From Phycisphaerae bacterium (lineage in GTDB: Bacteria; Planctomycetota; Phycisphaerae; UBA1845; JAFGLZ01), in contig JAFGLZ010000064.1 in NCBI GenBank assembly GCA_016927755.1, forward strand, positions 20,504-84,503: a stretch of DNA of 64,000 nucleotides. Direction: 5' to 3'. Below the pieces are notes generated by a model. The model was not told the origin of the DNA. It saw nothing but the letters and a program-made list of their open reading frames with translations, and did not search any database. This document shows positions 43,553 through 53,074 of the stretch, piece after piece. Positions within the stretch are counted from its first letter, which is position 1. The number at the start of each line of letters is the position of its first letter. The translations under genes were made by a program, and so were the position numbers.

Positions 43553-44569
43553 TCACCCTCCACCCCCCGACGCACGCCCCACCGACACCCGACCCCCCTG
43601 CTCCGCCGACTCCAATGCCCCGAGGATCGTCCGCAGCGTGTCCGCCGCCTCCTCGAGCGTGCACAGCGGCGCAGCGCCCTTCTCCATCGCCTTGAGAAAC
43701 GCCTCGGCCTGGAACACGAAGAAGTCGTCCCGCTCGAACGTCCGCGCCTCCGACCAGATCCACTGCTCGTCCTTGCACACGCCCACGCGCATCGGCGGCG
43801 ACTCCAGCCGCAGCGTCCCCTCCGTCCCCGCGAAATCGTAGCGGAAGTCGTTATTGGTCTGGAACTGGTTCAGCGCCATCGTGCAGATAGCCCGTCCGTT
43901 CGCAAAGCGCAAGAGCAGCGACGCCGTGTCCTCAACCTCCACCCCCGGCAGAACCAGGTGGTCCGCCTCGCAGCAAACGCTCGCCGCCGGGCCCATGCAC
44001 CACTGGACGAAATTCAGCCCGTGCGTCACCGCGTCCTGAAGGGCCCCCCCGCCCGTCGCCCGGTTGTTGTAGTAGATCTCGCGATACGCCGGACGATACG
44101 TCGGGAAGTGCTGCCCCGACGTGGCCGTCACGCTCATCACCTCGCCGATCTCGCCCGTGTCGATCCGACGCTTCACCTCCGCCATCGGCGGCATCGCCCG
44201 AAGCACGTACGCCACCGAGAACACCACCCCCTGCCGCTCGATCAGCTCGGCCAGTTCGTCAACGCCGCCCAGGCTCGTGCTCAACGGCTTCTCGCACAGA
44301 ACGTCGCACCCCGCCTCGACCGCCCGTCGAGACATCGCGATGTGCAGGTTCGCCGGCGTGCACATCACCACCGCGTCGAAGCTCGACAGGTCAACGGCGT
44401 TGTAGTCCGCATGGACGCCGGCAATGTCATACTGACGAGCCAGCCGCTCGCGGATGTCGGCGTTCACGTCGCAAAGCGACGCCCGGACCTTCCCGGTGTT
44501 CAGGAAGCAACGAAGGTGCCTCTCCCCGATCGATCCGCCCCCGACCACCAAGACGTCGCGCAATGCCAA
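43553..44569 (-). CDS. Gfo/Idh/MocA family oxidoreductase
   Basis: A 338-residue cytoplasmic NAD(P)-dependent oxidoreductase-like protein. The Rossmann motif is 'DVLVVGGGSIGERHLR' (about 5-20), with 'VVMCTPANLH' and the EKP motif 'VLCEKPLSTSLGG' (about 92-104). The start is TTG at 44569, supported by an excellent GGAGGA 7 nt upstream. The C-terminus is a low-complexity 'VGRASGGGG' that may be extended relative to the family. It lies 18 nt downstream of sppA on the same strand, so cotranscription is likely. 'GGALQDAVTHGLNFVQW' matches the GFO_IDH C-terminal domain. The substrate is unknown. Confidence 0.9.
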   Translation of the reverse strand: MALRDVLVVGGGSIGERHLRCFLNTGKVRASLCDVNADIRERLARQYDIAGVHADYNAVDLSSFDAVVMCTPANLHIAMSRRAVEAGCDVLCEKPLSTSLGGVDELAELIERQGVVFSVAYVLRAMPPMAEVKRRIDTGEIGEVMSVTATSGQHFPTYRPAYREIYYNNRATGGGALQDAVTHGLNFVQWCMGPAASVCCEADHLVLPGVEVEDTASLLLRFANGRAICTMALNQFQTNNDFRYDFAGTEGTLRLESPPMRVGVCKDEQWIWSEARTFERDDFFVFQAEAFLKAMEKGAAPLCTLEEAADTLRTILGALESAEQGGRVSVGRASGGGG

Positions 44570-44587
44570 TGTGAGTTCCTCCGCTCC

Positions 44588-46423
44588 CTATCTGATCACC
44601 CACTCATTCGGCGTGACCGCCAGCACCGATTCACGACGAAGCATCGATATCCTCAGCAGCATGCGAGCCACCGCCCGCGCCTGGTCTGGCGCCAGCTCCC
44701 GAATCACCGGCAGCAGCCCCGCCAGCGGAGACTCCGAAGCCATCCGACGCATCAGCATCATCTCCGAAGCCGAGGAGACGTCCTCATCCTCATCCTGAAA
44801 ACCAAACGCATCGTTGATGTAATCGAACAGCGTCTTCGCCTTCGGCATCACCCGAACCGTGTAATCGGTCAGCTTCGCCCGCTCGGCCGCGTCACGCACC
44901 GCGTCGTCGAGTCCGCCCAGCTTGTCCACGAGCCCCTTGGCCAGAGCCTGCCTGCCCGTGTACACGCGTCCCCCCGCCAGCTCGTCGATGTCGCCCTTGA
45001 GCCGGTCGCCCCTGCCCGACACGACGATCCGTTTGAACTGACCGTATACGTCGTCCATCAGGTCTTGGACCACCTTCTGCTGGCCCTCGTCAAACGGCCT
45101 CGTCATGTTGAACAGGTCCGCGTTCCGACCGCGCTTGTACGTGTGCGTGCTGATGCCGATCTTCTCGAACAGCCCCCCCAGCGCGATCTTGCCCCCGACA
45201 ACGCCGATCGAGCCCGTCAGCGTGCCCGCCTCCGCGAAGATCGTCTCCGCCCGCGCCGAAACGTAGTAACCCCCGCTCGCCGCGATGTTCCCCATCGACA
45301 CGACAAGCGGTTTGCCCGCCTTGCGCACGACCTGCGTCGCCTCGCTGATGATGTCGCTCGCCAGCGCCGACCCGCCCGGCGAATCGACCCGCAGGACCAC
45401 CGCCTTGACGTCCCCGTCACCCGCGGCCTTCAGCAGGGCGCTTCGCAGCGTGCTACTACCGACGATAATATCTCCCCAGAGTGTCTCCGAGCTGCGCCCC
45501 GTCGTGATCATCCCGTCCACGTACACCAGCGCGATCGTGTTCTTCGCCTTCTTCGCAGTCGGCTTCATCATTTCGCTGAACAGCTTGAAGAACGCAAACG
45601 GCGAGGCCAGGTCCAGCTCCGGACTCTTCTCGCGCCCATACCGCTTGGCGAGCTCAGCCCCCTGCCACTTACGCTGAACGTTCATCATGAACTCGTGTCG
45701 ATAGCTCAGATCGTCCACCAGGTTCCCCGCCGCCGCCTGCCGCGCCGTCAGAGGCCCCTTGTCGATCAGCGCCCGCGCCTCATCCGGACGGAGCTTCCGC
45801 GATTCCGCGATCGTCTCGATCATCTGGTCATAGAAGTCGCCCAGCAGGCGGTTCATCTGCTCGGCCGCCTCCTTGCTCGGCCCCGTTCGCGTCAGCGGCT
45901 CGCCCGCCCCCTTGTACGCCCCGCAGTGCCGGATGTCCGCCACGATGCCCAGCTTGTCCAGCAACCCCTTCAGGTAGATCTCCTCGGCAGAGATGCCGAC
46001 GATGTCCAGGCCCCCGCCCGGCACCATGCTGATGCGGTTGCACGCCGCCGCAAGCATGTACCCACCTGCCCCAGACGAAGCCAAGTGGCAGTGGACCTCC
46101 TTGCCCGCCGAGCGGAGCCGGGCGATCGCGGCCCGGACCTCCTGAATCTGAGCCCACCCGAGCACCGGCTCCTCGAGCAGCAGGATCACGCCGGCAAGAT
46201 CCTTGTCCTTGCCGGCTTTGTCGAATCGCCCCAACAGTTCGCGCAGCGTCCCGTGCGTCTCGTCGAGAAGACTCAACGTCAAGCCCCGCGGCATCTCCAC
46301 GAGGGGGCCGCGCAGTTGGAACATCGCGATCTTCTTGGGTGCCGCGGCCGATGGCTCCGCTTCCGCCTGGCAGAGGGCGCAGGTTCCAAAGGAGACGATT
46401 ACCGCAATGATCCGCAATGACAT
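44588..46423 (-). CDS. sppA: Signal peptide peptidase SppA, long form
   Basis: A 611-residue membrane-associated serine protease that degrades cleaved signal peptides. It starts at the ATG at 46423 with GGAGGAGC upstream. The signal sequence 'LRIIAVIVSFGTCALC' (3-18) leads to two tandem S49 domains, as in E. coli-type 67K SppA. The C-terminal domain contains 'LRVDSPGGSALASD' and the nucleophile region 'VVSMGNIAASGGYYVS', followed by 'TLTGSIGVVGGK'. The N-terminal domain contributes the catalytic Lys in the family; here the degenerate region 'LASSGAGGYMLAAACNRI' is visible. It precedes the Gfo/Idh gene by 18 nt. Confidence 0.92.
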   Translation of the reverse strand: MSLRIIAVIVSFGTCALCQAEAEPSAAAPKKIAMFQLRGPLVEMPRGLTLSLLDETHGTLRELLGRFDKAGKDKDLAGVILLLEEPVLGWAQIQEVRAAIARLRSAGKEVHCHLASSGAGGYMLAAACNRISMVPGGGLDIVGISAEEIYLKGLLDKLGIVADIRHCGAYKGAGEPLTRTGPSKEAAEQMNRLLGDFYDQMIETIAESRKLRPDEARALIDKGPLTARQAAAGNLVDDLSYRHEFMMNVQRKWQGAELAKRYGREKSPELDLASPFAFFKLFSEMMKPTAKKAKNTIALVYVDGMITTGRSSETLWGDIIVGSSTLRSALLKAAGDGDVKAVVLRVDSPGGSALASDIISEATQVVRKAGKPLVVSMGNIAASGGYYVSARAETIFAEAGTLTGSIGVVGGKIALGGLFEKIGISTHTYKRGRNADLFNMTRPFDEGQQKVVQDLMDDVYGQFKRIVVSGRGDRLKGDIDELAGGRVYTGRQALAKGLVDKLGGLDDAVRDAAERAKLTDYTVRVMPKAKTLFDYINDAFGFQDEDEDVSSASEMMLMRRMASESPLAGLLPVIRELAPDQARAVARMLLRISMLRRESVLAVTPNEWVIR

Positions 46424-46792
46424 AGCCTTGCTCCTCCGGAGCACGATGGAGCCAACCGCGCCGCGATCTCGGCGTCGGCGCTCCTCGATACTCCTGTCCA
46501 CCATCATAGCTGCCAGCGCCCCCGCGCCAAACTGGCGCAGCCCCGGATTCCATCCGCCCTAGCGGCTCTTCTCCCGCGCTGGCCTCAAACTGGGTTGCAC
46601 AGTATCATCAGCGTGCTCCCGGCTCGAACGCGATTGCCGGCCAGGCTGGTGAAAATCGCTTGAAAGAGCCGATCTAACATGGGAATATGGCCGCGGTCAG
46701 AGCCATAACTAAGGGTCTGTGCGAAAGATGGGCATCCGAATCGCCCATGGACCGATGCCGACCCCCCCTAACGTTGTAAGAGCGAGGATCGA
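46424..46792. other. Divergent intergenic region with a small hairpin
   Basis: About 370 bases between sppA (minus) and the porin gene (plus). ATGGGC 46728-46733 can pair with GCCCAT 46743-46748. I see no strong promoter. In-frame codons upstream of sppA to 46507 look non-conserved. Confidence 0.4.
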
Positions 46793-48214
46793 ATGAGCCG
46801 ATTGCTGGGGCAGGCCGCTATCCGTCTGTCGGCGGGTGCCGTGCTGATGGTGTGCGCTGCCGCCCCGGCCCAGGTAACGAACGCCTTCCTCAAGCAGCAG
46901 CGGACCCTCCAGGACGAAATCCAGCGCCAACTCGACCAGGAGCTAACCATCGATCAGCGCGCCGCCTTCGACTTCGGCGGCACGTACAACTTCTTCACGT
47001 TCCTCTGGGACGACGGTGTCAACAGCTCCCGAACCCTGCGTCGTCACGACGGCCGCTTGTGGGCCCGAACCAGCTTCGAGAACGGCACGCACGAAGGCTA
47101 TGTCCGCGGACGGTTCTCCTTCATCGACTTCAACGCCGGAGACAGCCCCAACGGCAAGGATGACGATTGGGACGGGCCTAACCTGGAGCGTGGATGGTAC
47201 GGCTTCAGCCTGCGTCGCGCCATGCAGGCCTACGCCAAGAAGACGGTGCCCTACGACCTGAGATTCAAGATCGGCAGGCAATACACCGAGTTCGGAACCG
47301 GATACGCCCTCTCACTGCCCTTGGATGCCGTCACCCTCACCGGCGAGCTCTACAATTTCGAGGTCACCGGGCTCATGGGCAACACCGTCCGGAGCATGAA
47401 CGACATCGATCAGAGCCGTCCCGGCTACCACGATACGGACCGCGACTTCTTCGGCGTCCAGGCAAGATACCTCGGCCTCCGGCAGCACAAGCCGTTCTTC
47501 TATGCGGTCTGGAACGAGGACAAGAACGACGAGAGCCCCGAGGACGTCCTCCAGAACTACGACTACGACTCATACTACCTCGGCCTGGGATCGACAGGAT
47601 CCATCGTCAGCGACAACGTCCGCTACGGCACTGAATGGGTCTTGGAAGGCGGTAGGAGCTTCGGCGACCGACGGTTCCTCCACCACGACACCATCAACGC
47701 ATGGGCGTGGGAGGCCATGCTCGAGTACCTGATGCCCGCGCCCTCGAAGCCCCGGTTCATGCTTCAGTATATGTTTGCCAGCGGCGACCCCGATCGCCTG
47801 GACAGCCCCACGGACGCCGTTGGCGGCAACCGAAAGGATCATGACGATACGAGCTTCATAGGCTTTGGGTTTCGCGATACCGGCCTCAGCTTCGCCCCAC
47901 GCCTGAGCAACATTCACGTGTGGCGGGCGGGCGCGTCGTTCTTTCCGTTCCACAAGTTCGACTTTCTAAAAGAAGTCGAGGTCGGAACGGACTGGTTCTT
48001 GTACTGGAAGCATCATCGCTCCGCCGCCGTGTCCGACGATCTGGCCGATCTGCCCAACGGTTACCTCGGCTGGGAGATGGACTACTATGTGAACTGGCGA
48101 CTCACGAGCGACCTGAGCTGGACGGCCCGATACGGCCTGTTCTTCCCGGGCGACGCCTTCTCCGATGACACCGCCCGGTACTTCTTTCTCACCGGCATCA
48201 CGTGGAGCTTCTAA
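46793..48214 (+). CDS. Outer-membrane beta-barrel porin, alginate-export-like
   Basis: A 473-residue exported protein. The signal peptide 'AIRLSAGAVLMVCAAAPAQ' (about 9-27) is followed by alternating amphipathic beta strands and a C-terminal Phe ('TGITWSF'), the hallmark of outer-membrane barrels. 'FKIGRQYTEFGTGYALSLPLDAV' (given as KIGRQYTEFGTGYAL) and 'HVWRAGASFFPFHKFDFLKEVE' (given as RAGASFFPFHKF) match the pattern of alginate_exp-type porins. A short coiled or helical segment after the signal, 'KQQRTLQDEIQRQLDQEL', may be a periplasmic extension. The substrate is unknown. The next gene, a small lipoprotein, begins 3 nt after the stop, so the two are coupled. Confidence 0.82.
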   Translation: MSRLLGQAAIRLSAGAVLMVCAAAPAQVTNAFLKQQRTLQDEIQRQLDQELTIDQRAAFDFGGTYNFFTFLWDDGVNSSRTLRRHDGRLWARTSFENGTHEGYVRGRFSFIDFNAGDSPNGKDDDWDGPNLERGWYGFSLRRAMQAYAKKTVPYDLRFKIGRQYTEFGTGYALSLPLDAVTLTGELYNFEVTGLMGNTVRSMNDIDQSRPGYHDTDRDFFGVQARYLGLRQHKPFFYAVWNEDKNDESPEDVLQNYDYDSYYLGLGSTGSIVSDNVRYGTEWVLEGGRSFGDRRFLHHDTINAWAWEAMLEYLMPAPSKPRFMLQYMFASGDPDRLDSPTDAVGGNRKDHDDTSFIGFGFRDTGLSFAPRLSNIHVWRAGASFFPFHKFDFLKEVEVGTDWFLYWKHHRSAAVSDDLADLPNGYLGWEMDYYVNWRLTSDLSWTARYGLFFPGDAFSDDTARYFFLTGITWSF

Positions 48215-48217
48215 CGG

Positions 48218-48820
48218 GTGACGGCAAGACCGCCTCACAATACGTTCTGTCGAATCAGACGCCTCCGTGCCTTCGTCGTGGGTGCTCTTGCGGTCGTCCT
48301 CGCCTGCGGATGCGCCCATCCACGTAAGACCCCCGTCGCCGTGGACGCTGCGACGCTCGATGACATGGGCTTTCAGGCATATCTGGCGGACGCGCCGGTA
48401 GTCACCGTGGACGAGGCCTGCCGCGCGATCCTCATCCTTGCCGACGGCCACGACAAGACTCGCTCCTGGGAGGCACGCCAGGCCCTTCTCGTGCAGCGCG
48501 GGTTGATCAGACAGACCTGGGCCCTGCAACCTGAGAACATCGCTGATCGGGGCACGATCGCCTACATGATCTGCAGAATCTGCAGGATCAAGGGAGGCGT
48601 GAATCACCTGCTCCTGGGCACCGTCGGCCTCGGAGACCGCCGGTATGCCTACCGGGAACTGGTCTACCGCGGTATGATGGACTCGGGAACCGAATGGGGC
48701 TTCCTGACCGGAGGCCAGATGGTCGCGCTCCTCAGCAAAGCGGATCAGTACATGGAGACCCAGGGCCTCTACGGGACGGATACCTTTGAGATCGGCCAGG
48801 AGCCTGCTGCTACTCCTTAG
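48218..48820 (+). CDS. Small predicted lipoprotein
   Basis: A 200-residue protein with a GTG start 3 nt after the porin stop. The signal 'LRAFVVGALAVVLACGC' ends in a lipobox, so the mature protein is lipid-anchored. The mature part is helical ('TVDEACRAILILADGHDKT', 'SWEARQALLVQRGLI', 'GQMVALLSKADQYME'), with two closely spaced Cys in 'MICRICRIKGG'. I do not recognise a family. Its coupling to the porin suggests a partner or accessory of that outer-membrane protein. Confidence 0.65.
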   Translation: MTARPPHNTFCRIRRLRAFVVGALAVVLACGCAHPRKTPVAVDAATLDDMGFQAYLADAPVVTVDEACRAILILADGHDKTRSWEARQALLVQRGLIRQTWALQPENIADRGTIAYMICRICRIKGGVNHLLLGTVGLGDRRYAYRELVYRGMMDSGTEWGFLTGGQMVALLSKADQYMETQGLYGTDTFEIGQEPAATP

Positions 48821-48922
48821 CTCCGAGCCGGTTAGCAGCGACGGCGTCCGAACCGCACAGTAAGCAGGCGACACATGGACTAGTGATAGTCCCTTATATA
48901 TAGTTTGTAAAATTCGACTCGC

Positions 48923-48952
48923 GTGGCAGGGCTGCAACTCATAGTGTATAAT
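48923..48952 (+). promoter_or_regulatory. Candidate promoter of the FecR-domain gene
   Basis: A perfect TATAAT at 48947-48952, with GTGGCA (4 of 6) at 48923-48928 and an 18-bp spacer. The gene start follows 51 nt later. Confidence 0.5.
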
Positions 48953-49003
48953 AGACTAGCTCGCAGCAGCCCTGGCGTTCCTTTAAGGAAGGTGGGCTGT
49001 ATC

Positions 49004-49975
49004 ATGCGGGCTCTTTGTTTATCGGCCTCAATCGCGACTATTGCAGGACTATTAGTCGCACCTGCCGTCGCCTCTCAGTCAACAACGGCAACCGCGACTC
49101 AATCCGCGGACACCCAGAGACTCACCGCGACGTGCCTTAAGGTCAAAGGCAGCGTCCAGTGGGCGCCGATCGGGACCGAGAGCACCGATACCCAGGCCTG
49201 GAAATCGGTCAAGGTTGACGACACGTTCCAGGAGGGCGTTCAGATCCGCACCGGGCTTCGCTCGGCCGTCATCTTCAAGTTTGGCGACGACACCGTCGTC
49301 ATGATCGACCGGATGACGCTCGCGGGCATCGAGGAATACCACCGGACCGCCAACACCAAGCGGACCCGTATCGGGTTGGACTACGGCGAGGTCAGGGCGG
49401 GCGTCGCCGAGGGCACCGGCCTGCGGAGCGACTTCAAGATCGACTCGCCCGTTGCCACGCTCAGCAAGAGAGGTACGTGGAATTTCAGCCTGAGGGTCGA
49501 GCGAACCACGGGGCGGTTCAGCGCTCGCCTAGCCGATCGCGGCCTGGTCGAGGTGCTCAACAAGCGGACGGGGCGCTCGCAGCAGATCGGTCCCAACCAG
49601 TGGCTGAACCAGGCGATGCTGGCCTGGGCGGAAACCGCCAAGTTCGAACGGCAGATTCCCGTCGTCGACGCGTTCGGGCAGACGAGCGAGGAGCTCCTTG
49701 CCCTGTTCACGACGAACACGGGGCGGACGGGCCTCCAGCCGCCCGGAACCTTCACCTCGTCGAGCACGGGCCGGTCGACGGGAGCGACCTCCCCCACCAT
49801 CCAGGCCTCGAACGTGAACCGTACCGCTTACAACCTGATCAGCGTGCCCACGATCGGCGGCGGCCCTGTGAGATCAAATGACGGCGACTTCGGTACGGGA
49901 GCCGAGCTCAAGTCCGCCCAGCGGAGCGTTCTGACGCGCAACATGGGTCGAATGATCAAGAAGCTGTTTCGTTGA
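49004..49975 (+). CDS. Exported FecR-domain protein
   Basis: A 323-residue protein from the ATG at 49004 (AAGGAAGGTGGG upstream). The signal peptide is 'ALCLSASIATIAGLLVAPAVA' (given as SIATIAGLLVAPAVA, cut near 24). Residues about 45-180 match the FecR beta-rich domain: 'VKGSVQWAPIG', 'FQEGVQIRTGLRSAVIFKFGDD' (given as EGVQIRTGLRSAVIFKFG), 'GEVRAGVAEG' and 'DSPVATLSKRGTW'. It lacks the anti-sigma N-terminus of classical FecR, so it is a secreted FecR-domain protein, perhaps binding the envelope. The C-terminal third is Thr/Ser/Gly-rich and ends with a basic 'MGRMIKKLFR'. It is followed by hairpins. Confidence 0.82.
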   Translation: MRALCLSASIATIAGLLVAPAVASQSTTATATQSADTQRLTATCLKVKGSVQWAPIGTESTDTQAWKSVKVDDTFQEGVQIRTGLRSAVIFKFGDDTVVMIDRMTLAGIEEYHRTANTKRTRIGLDYGEVRAGVAEGTGLRSDFKIDSPVATLSKRGTWNFSLRVERTTGRFSARLADRGLVEVLNKRTGRSQQIGPNQWLNQAMLAWAETAKFERQIPVVDAFGQTSEELLALFTTNTGRTGLQPPGTFTSSSTGRSTGATSPTIQASNVNRTAYNLISVPTIGGGPVRSNDGDFGTGAELKSAQRSVLTRNMGRMIKKLFR

Positions 49976-50009
49976 GTACTCAACCCTATCGAAAACGATA
50001 GATCCCATG

Positions 50010-50039
50010 GGGGCAGGTTTCCAGGCTCGGACCTGCCCC
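50010..50039 (+). terminator. Terminator after the FecR-domain gene
   Basis: GGGGCAGGT 50010-50018 pairs with ACCTGCCCC 50031-50039, followed by TGTTTC. A second small hairpin (CTATCG-AAAA-CGATAG, 49986-50001) and the palindrome GTTGAGTACTCAAC across the stop codon precede it. Confidence 0.65.
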
Positions 50040-50068
50040 TGTTTCTCGCGCCGCCCGAGTCTGGGGCC

Positions 50069-52123
50069 TCACGCCGACTGCTTGCGAACCGTCATGTCGA
50101 AGTTTCGGATCATGGTGCGGTACATGCCGACCACGATCATCGAGTAGAAGGCGGCGGCGATGGCCACGCCGATCGGCATGAGCACTCTCGCCTCGGCCAG
50201 TCGGTGCGGCTGCGCGCTCTCCAGATCAAGCGTCCAGATGGGGTTGACGATAAGAGCCACGGCCGTAAACGGCGTGAAGGGCGCGACGATCGCGCCGTAG
50301 GTGTCGCTCACCTCCACGAGGCCGTATCCGCACGCGCCCAGTGCGAACGATACCGCCATGATGATGCCCACGCTGCTCAGCACCGCCGGAACGGTCCGAC
50401 GGAACTGCAGAGACATCTGGAGCCCCAGGACGCAGGCGAACGACGCGTACACAACCAGAAGAATGCCGAGCTCGATCGCCGCCTCCAGCCAGACGACCGG
50501 AATGGCCGAGCCGCTGAGTAGGTCGTAAAACGCGAAGATCAGGAGACCGATGACCGGCAGGGCGATCAGGGGGATCAGGAAGCTGACGAGCCCCCGCACC
50601 TTGCCTCGGATGATGTACCCGCTGGTCAGCGGCGTGACCAGCAGCAGGTCCATTGTATTGGCCTCTCGCTCGCGCGTGATGGCCGTTGCGGCACTGCTGG
50701 CGGCCATCAGCATGATGAGGGCGAACTCGATCACGAACAGTCCCGTCAACCAGAAGCGAAGCTCCGACGGGCTGAACCACCCCCACCCCGCCACATGTGA
50801 GGCCAGCAGAATGACAACGCAGGCCGATCCGGCGATGACGATGAAGTAGCGCATCGTGCCGCGTCCGGTGAACGACGCCTTGGTCGCGGCCTCTCGCCAC
50901 GCCACCGGATTGTGCCAAACCCGTCTGGGCTTGCGGCGGCGCTCGTCCTTGACCACCGATGTGCCTAGGTGCTCGGCCACCCAGGCAAACCACCCAAGCT
51001 CCCCCTCGTGGCTGCCGCGCCGAACATAGAACATGCTCAGGACGATGACGACCAGCGAGGACGCAAGCGTGACAATCATGTAGCCGTAGTGGGGCGCCGT
51101 AAGGAAGTAACTGATCGGCCAAGGATCGTCGGCGGCCATCGCGGGGGCGTTCACGATACCGAGAGCCACCTGCAAGGCGAGCAGCGGATGCAGGAACGCC
51201 AGCCAGCTCATTCGATCGCCGTCCGCGTTGGCCGGGGCCAGGCGGCACCCGAAGAACGTCACCTCCAGCTCCTGCCTGAACGATGCCACGCCGTCGGCTT
51301 GACGCAGTCTCGTCAGAAGCTCGGTAGCGGACGCCTTGTCGTCGACGCACCGCTTGACGAGTTCGTCAAGCTCAGTGGGATCGGTCGCTAGGAGTCGCGC
51401 CGTCGCCCGCGGCGGGGCTTTGCCCTCGTCGGCCCATTTGTCGAGCACGGCTTTGCGTTCGAAATAGCGGATCGCCGGCACCGTCCGACGAAACGAGCGG
51501 GGATATCCCACAGCGCCCACCACCAGGAGGTAGAGCGCGATCGCCAGATAAAACGAGAAGATCGTCCGTCGCGTGCCCACGCGCATGACGCCGAGAGCAA
51601 TGGCGATGGACCCGGTCAGCACCGCCGTCGTGGCGGCGATGCCGGTGCTCAGCAGGATCTGTCGCACGGTCACGCCGCCGTACATCGTGGTGGCGGCGTA
51701 GATCGGGACGCTCGCGATCAGTAGAACGAGCACGAAGAACAACCGGCTCATCAGCGAGCCGAGGACGATCTGCGCGTTGCTGAGCGGCGTGCTCAAGAGG
51801 ATGTTGTAGGTCTGGGAGTCTTTCTCCTGCGTGATGGCCGCGCCCATGAAGACCGGCGCCAGGAAGCAGATCATCGCCAACTGTGCAATGCTGACAAACC
51901 GGAAGACCTGCGTACTGCCCTTGGCCAGATCATCGAGGGCCCCCGTCAGCGGCATGCTGACCAGGCCGATGAACATGACGAAGAAGAGGATGCCCAGGTA
52001 ACCCACGCGGATCCACAGATGACGAATCCGCCGTCCGCCCCCGTGCATGACGCGCAAGAAGATCGGGTTGCCCGGCAGCAACCGCCACAGCCACGTGCCG
52101 ATGTCCCGCCTGCGGAGCGCCAT
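50069..52123 (-). CDS. ABC-2 type permease, double-length
   Basis: A 684-residue integral membrane protein with about twelve hydrophobic helices in two six-helix halves. Each half begins with an amphipathic segment and 'ITQEKDSQTYNILLSTPLSNAQIVLG' (given as QEKDSQTYNILLSTPLS) in the first and 'ITREREANTMDLLLVTPLTSGYIIRG' (given as REREANTMDLLLVTPLT) in the second. These are the hallmark of ABC-2 exporters with internal duplication, so one chain may supply both half-transporters. It partners the ATP-binding protein encoded 3 nt upstream. The exported substrate is unknown. The soluble loop after helix 6 includes 'FFGCRLAPANADG'. Confidence 0.88.
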   Translation of the reverse strand: MALRRRDIGTWLWRLLPGNPIFLRVMHGGGRRIRHLWIRVGYLGILFFVMFIGLVSMPLTGALDDLAKGSTQVFRFVSIAQLAMICFLAPVFMGAAITQEKDSQTYNILLSTPLSNAQIVLGSLMSRLFFVLVLLIASVPIYAATTMYGGVTVRQILLSTGIAATTAVLTGSIAIALGVMRVGTRRTIFSFYLAIALYLLVVGAVGYPRSFRRTVPAIRYFERKAVLDKWADEGKAPPRATARLLATDPTELDELVKRCVDDKASATELLTRLRQADGVASFRQELEVTFFGCRLAPANADGDRMSWLAFLHPLLALQVALGIVNAPAMAADDPWPISYFLTAPHYGYMIVTLASSLVVIVLSMFYVRRGSHEGELGWFAWVAEHLGTSVVKDERRRKPRRVWHNPVAWREAATKASFTGRGTMRYFIVIAGSACVVILLASHVAGWGWFSPSELRFWLTGLFVIEFALIMLMAASSAATAITREREANTMDLLLVTPLTSGYIIRGKVRGLVSFLIPLIALPVIGLLIFAFYDLLSGSAIPVVWLEAAIELGILLVVYASFACVLGLQMSLQFRRTVPAVLSSVGIIMAVSFALGACGYGLVEVSDTYGAIVAPFTPFTAVALIVNPIWTLDLESAQPHRLAEARVLMPIGVAIAAAFYSMIVVGMYRTMIRNFDMTVRKQSA

Positions 52124-52126
52124 GAC

Positions 52127-53056
52127 CTACTGAACCACTCCCTTCGTCAGTCGCATGAACGCGGTCTCGAGGTTGATCTGCTCCTCGCGAAGCTCTCGCA
52201 GCTTGAATCCGTGTTTGAGCAGCAGGACCGCGATGAAGCTGTAGTCCTTGACGCTCTCATCGAGCTCAACGATCAGGACGCCATCGCTCTCCTCGATGCC
52301 TTGGACCCCCTTGACCCTCGCGAGGAGCTCGTTGGCCTTGTCCTGATGCTCGACGACACCGACGTGAATTCTCAGGCCGGCCCGGGCGCGATGGACGGCC
52401 TCACTGATCGTCCCGTGGAAGAGCAGCTCGCCTCGCTCGATGATGCCCACCGTATTGCACAGCTCGGCGAGCTCGTGCAGGATGTGCGAGCTGATGATGA
52501 TCGTCTTGCCCATCCGTTTGAGCTCCTTGAGAAGCTCACGGATCTCGATGCGAGCCCGTGGGTCAAGCCCGCTGGCCGGCTCGTCCAAGAGCAGCACCTT
52601 GGGGTCGTGCAGCAGGACGCGGGCCACACTCAGACGCTGTTGCATGCCGCGGCTGAGGGAATCGACGAGGGCATCCGAACGACTGCTCAGGTCGGTCAGC
52701 TCGAGCACGTCGCCGACGACGCCCGTCCGCTTCTTGCCCGTGATGTTGTACGCCGAGGCGAAGAACTCAAGGTACTCCTGGACGACCATGTCGTCATAGG
52801 CGCCGAAGAAGTCGGGAACATAGCCGATGAGCGGCCTGATCTTCCGAGACTCGTAACCCACGACATGCCCGCAGACCCGCGCCTCGCCCCAGGTCGGCTG
52901 CAGGAGCGTGGCGAGGATCTTGATCGTCGTCGTCTTGCCAGCGCCGTTCGGACCAATGTATCCGAAGCACTCGCCCTGCTCGATCTTCAGGCACAGGTTG
53001 TTCAAGGCGACGAGCTTGCCGTATCGCTTGGTCAGGTTGATCGTCTCGACGATCAC
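52127..53056 (-). CDS. ABC transporter ATP-binding protein
   Basis: A 309-residue ABC ATPase. Walker A is GPNGAGKTTT (about 35-44), the Q-loop region is 'GYVPDFFG', the signature is a variant 'DSLSRGMQQRL' in place of LSGGQ, Walker B is 'VLLLDEPASGLDP', and the H-loop is 'IISSHILHEL'. The C-terminal 80 residues form the extension typical of CcmA/NatA-like exporters. The start is GTG at 53056, with a strong AAGGAGGAGG 7 nt upstream. It is coupled to the permease gene 3 nt downstream and to the 789-residue gene upstream. Confidence 0.93.
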   Translation of the reverse strand: MIVETINLTKRYGKLVALNNLCLKIEQGECFGYIGPNGAGKTTTIKILATLLQPTWGEARVCGHVVGYESRKIRPLIGYVPDFFGAYDDMVVQEYLEFFASAYNITGKKRTGVVGDVLELTDLSSRSDALVDSLSRGMQQRLSVARVLLHDPKVLLLDEPASGLDPRARIEIRELLKELKRMGKTIIISSHILHELAELCNTVGIIERGELLFHGTISEAVHRARAGLRIHVGVVEHQDKANELLARVKGVQGIEESDGVLIVELDESVKDYSFIAVLLLKHGFKLRELREEQINLETAFMRLTKGVVQ

Positions 53057-53074
53057 GAAGGGGCCTCCTCCTTG

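Noticed and set aside
42329..46420. A very long plus-strand open frame (over 1300 codons)
   Set aside because: It runs antisense through the Gfo/Idh and sppA genes and through the iteron region. Its translation is Arg/Pro/His-rich without domains, as expected of a shadow in high-GC DNA.
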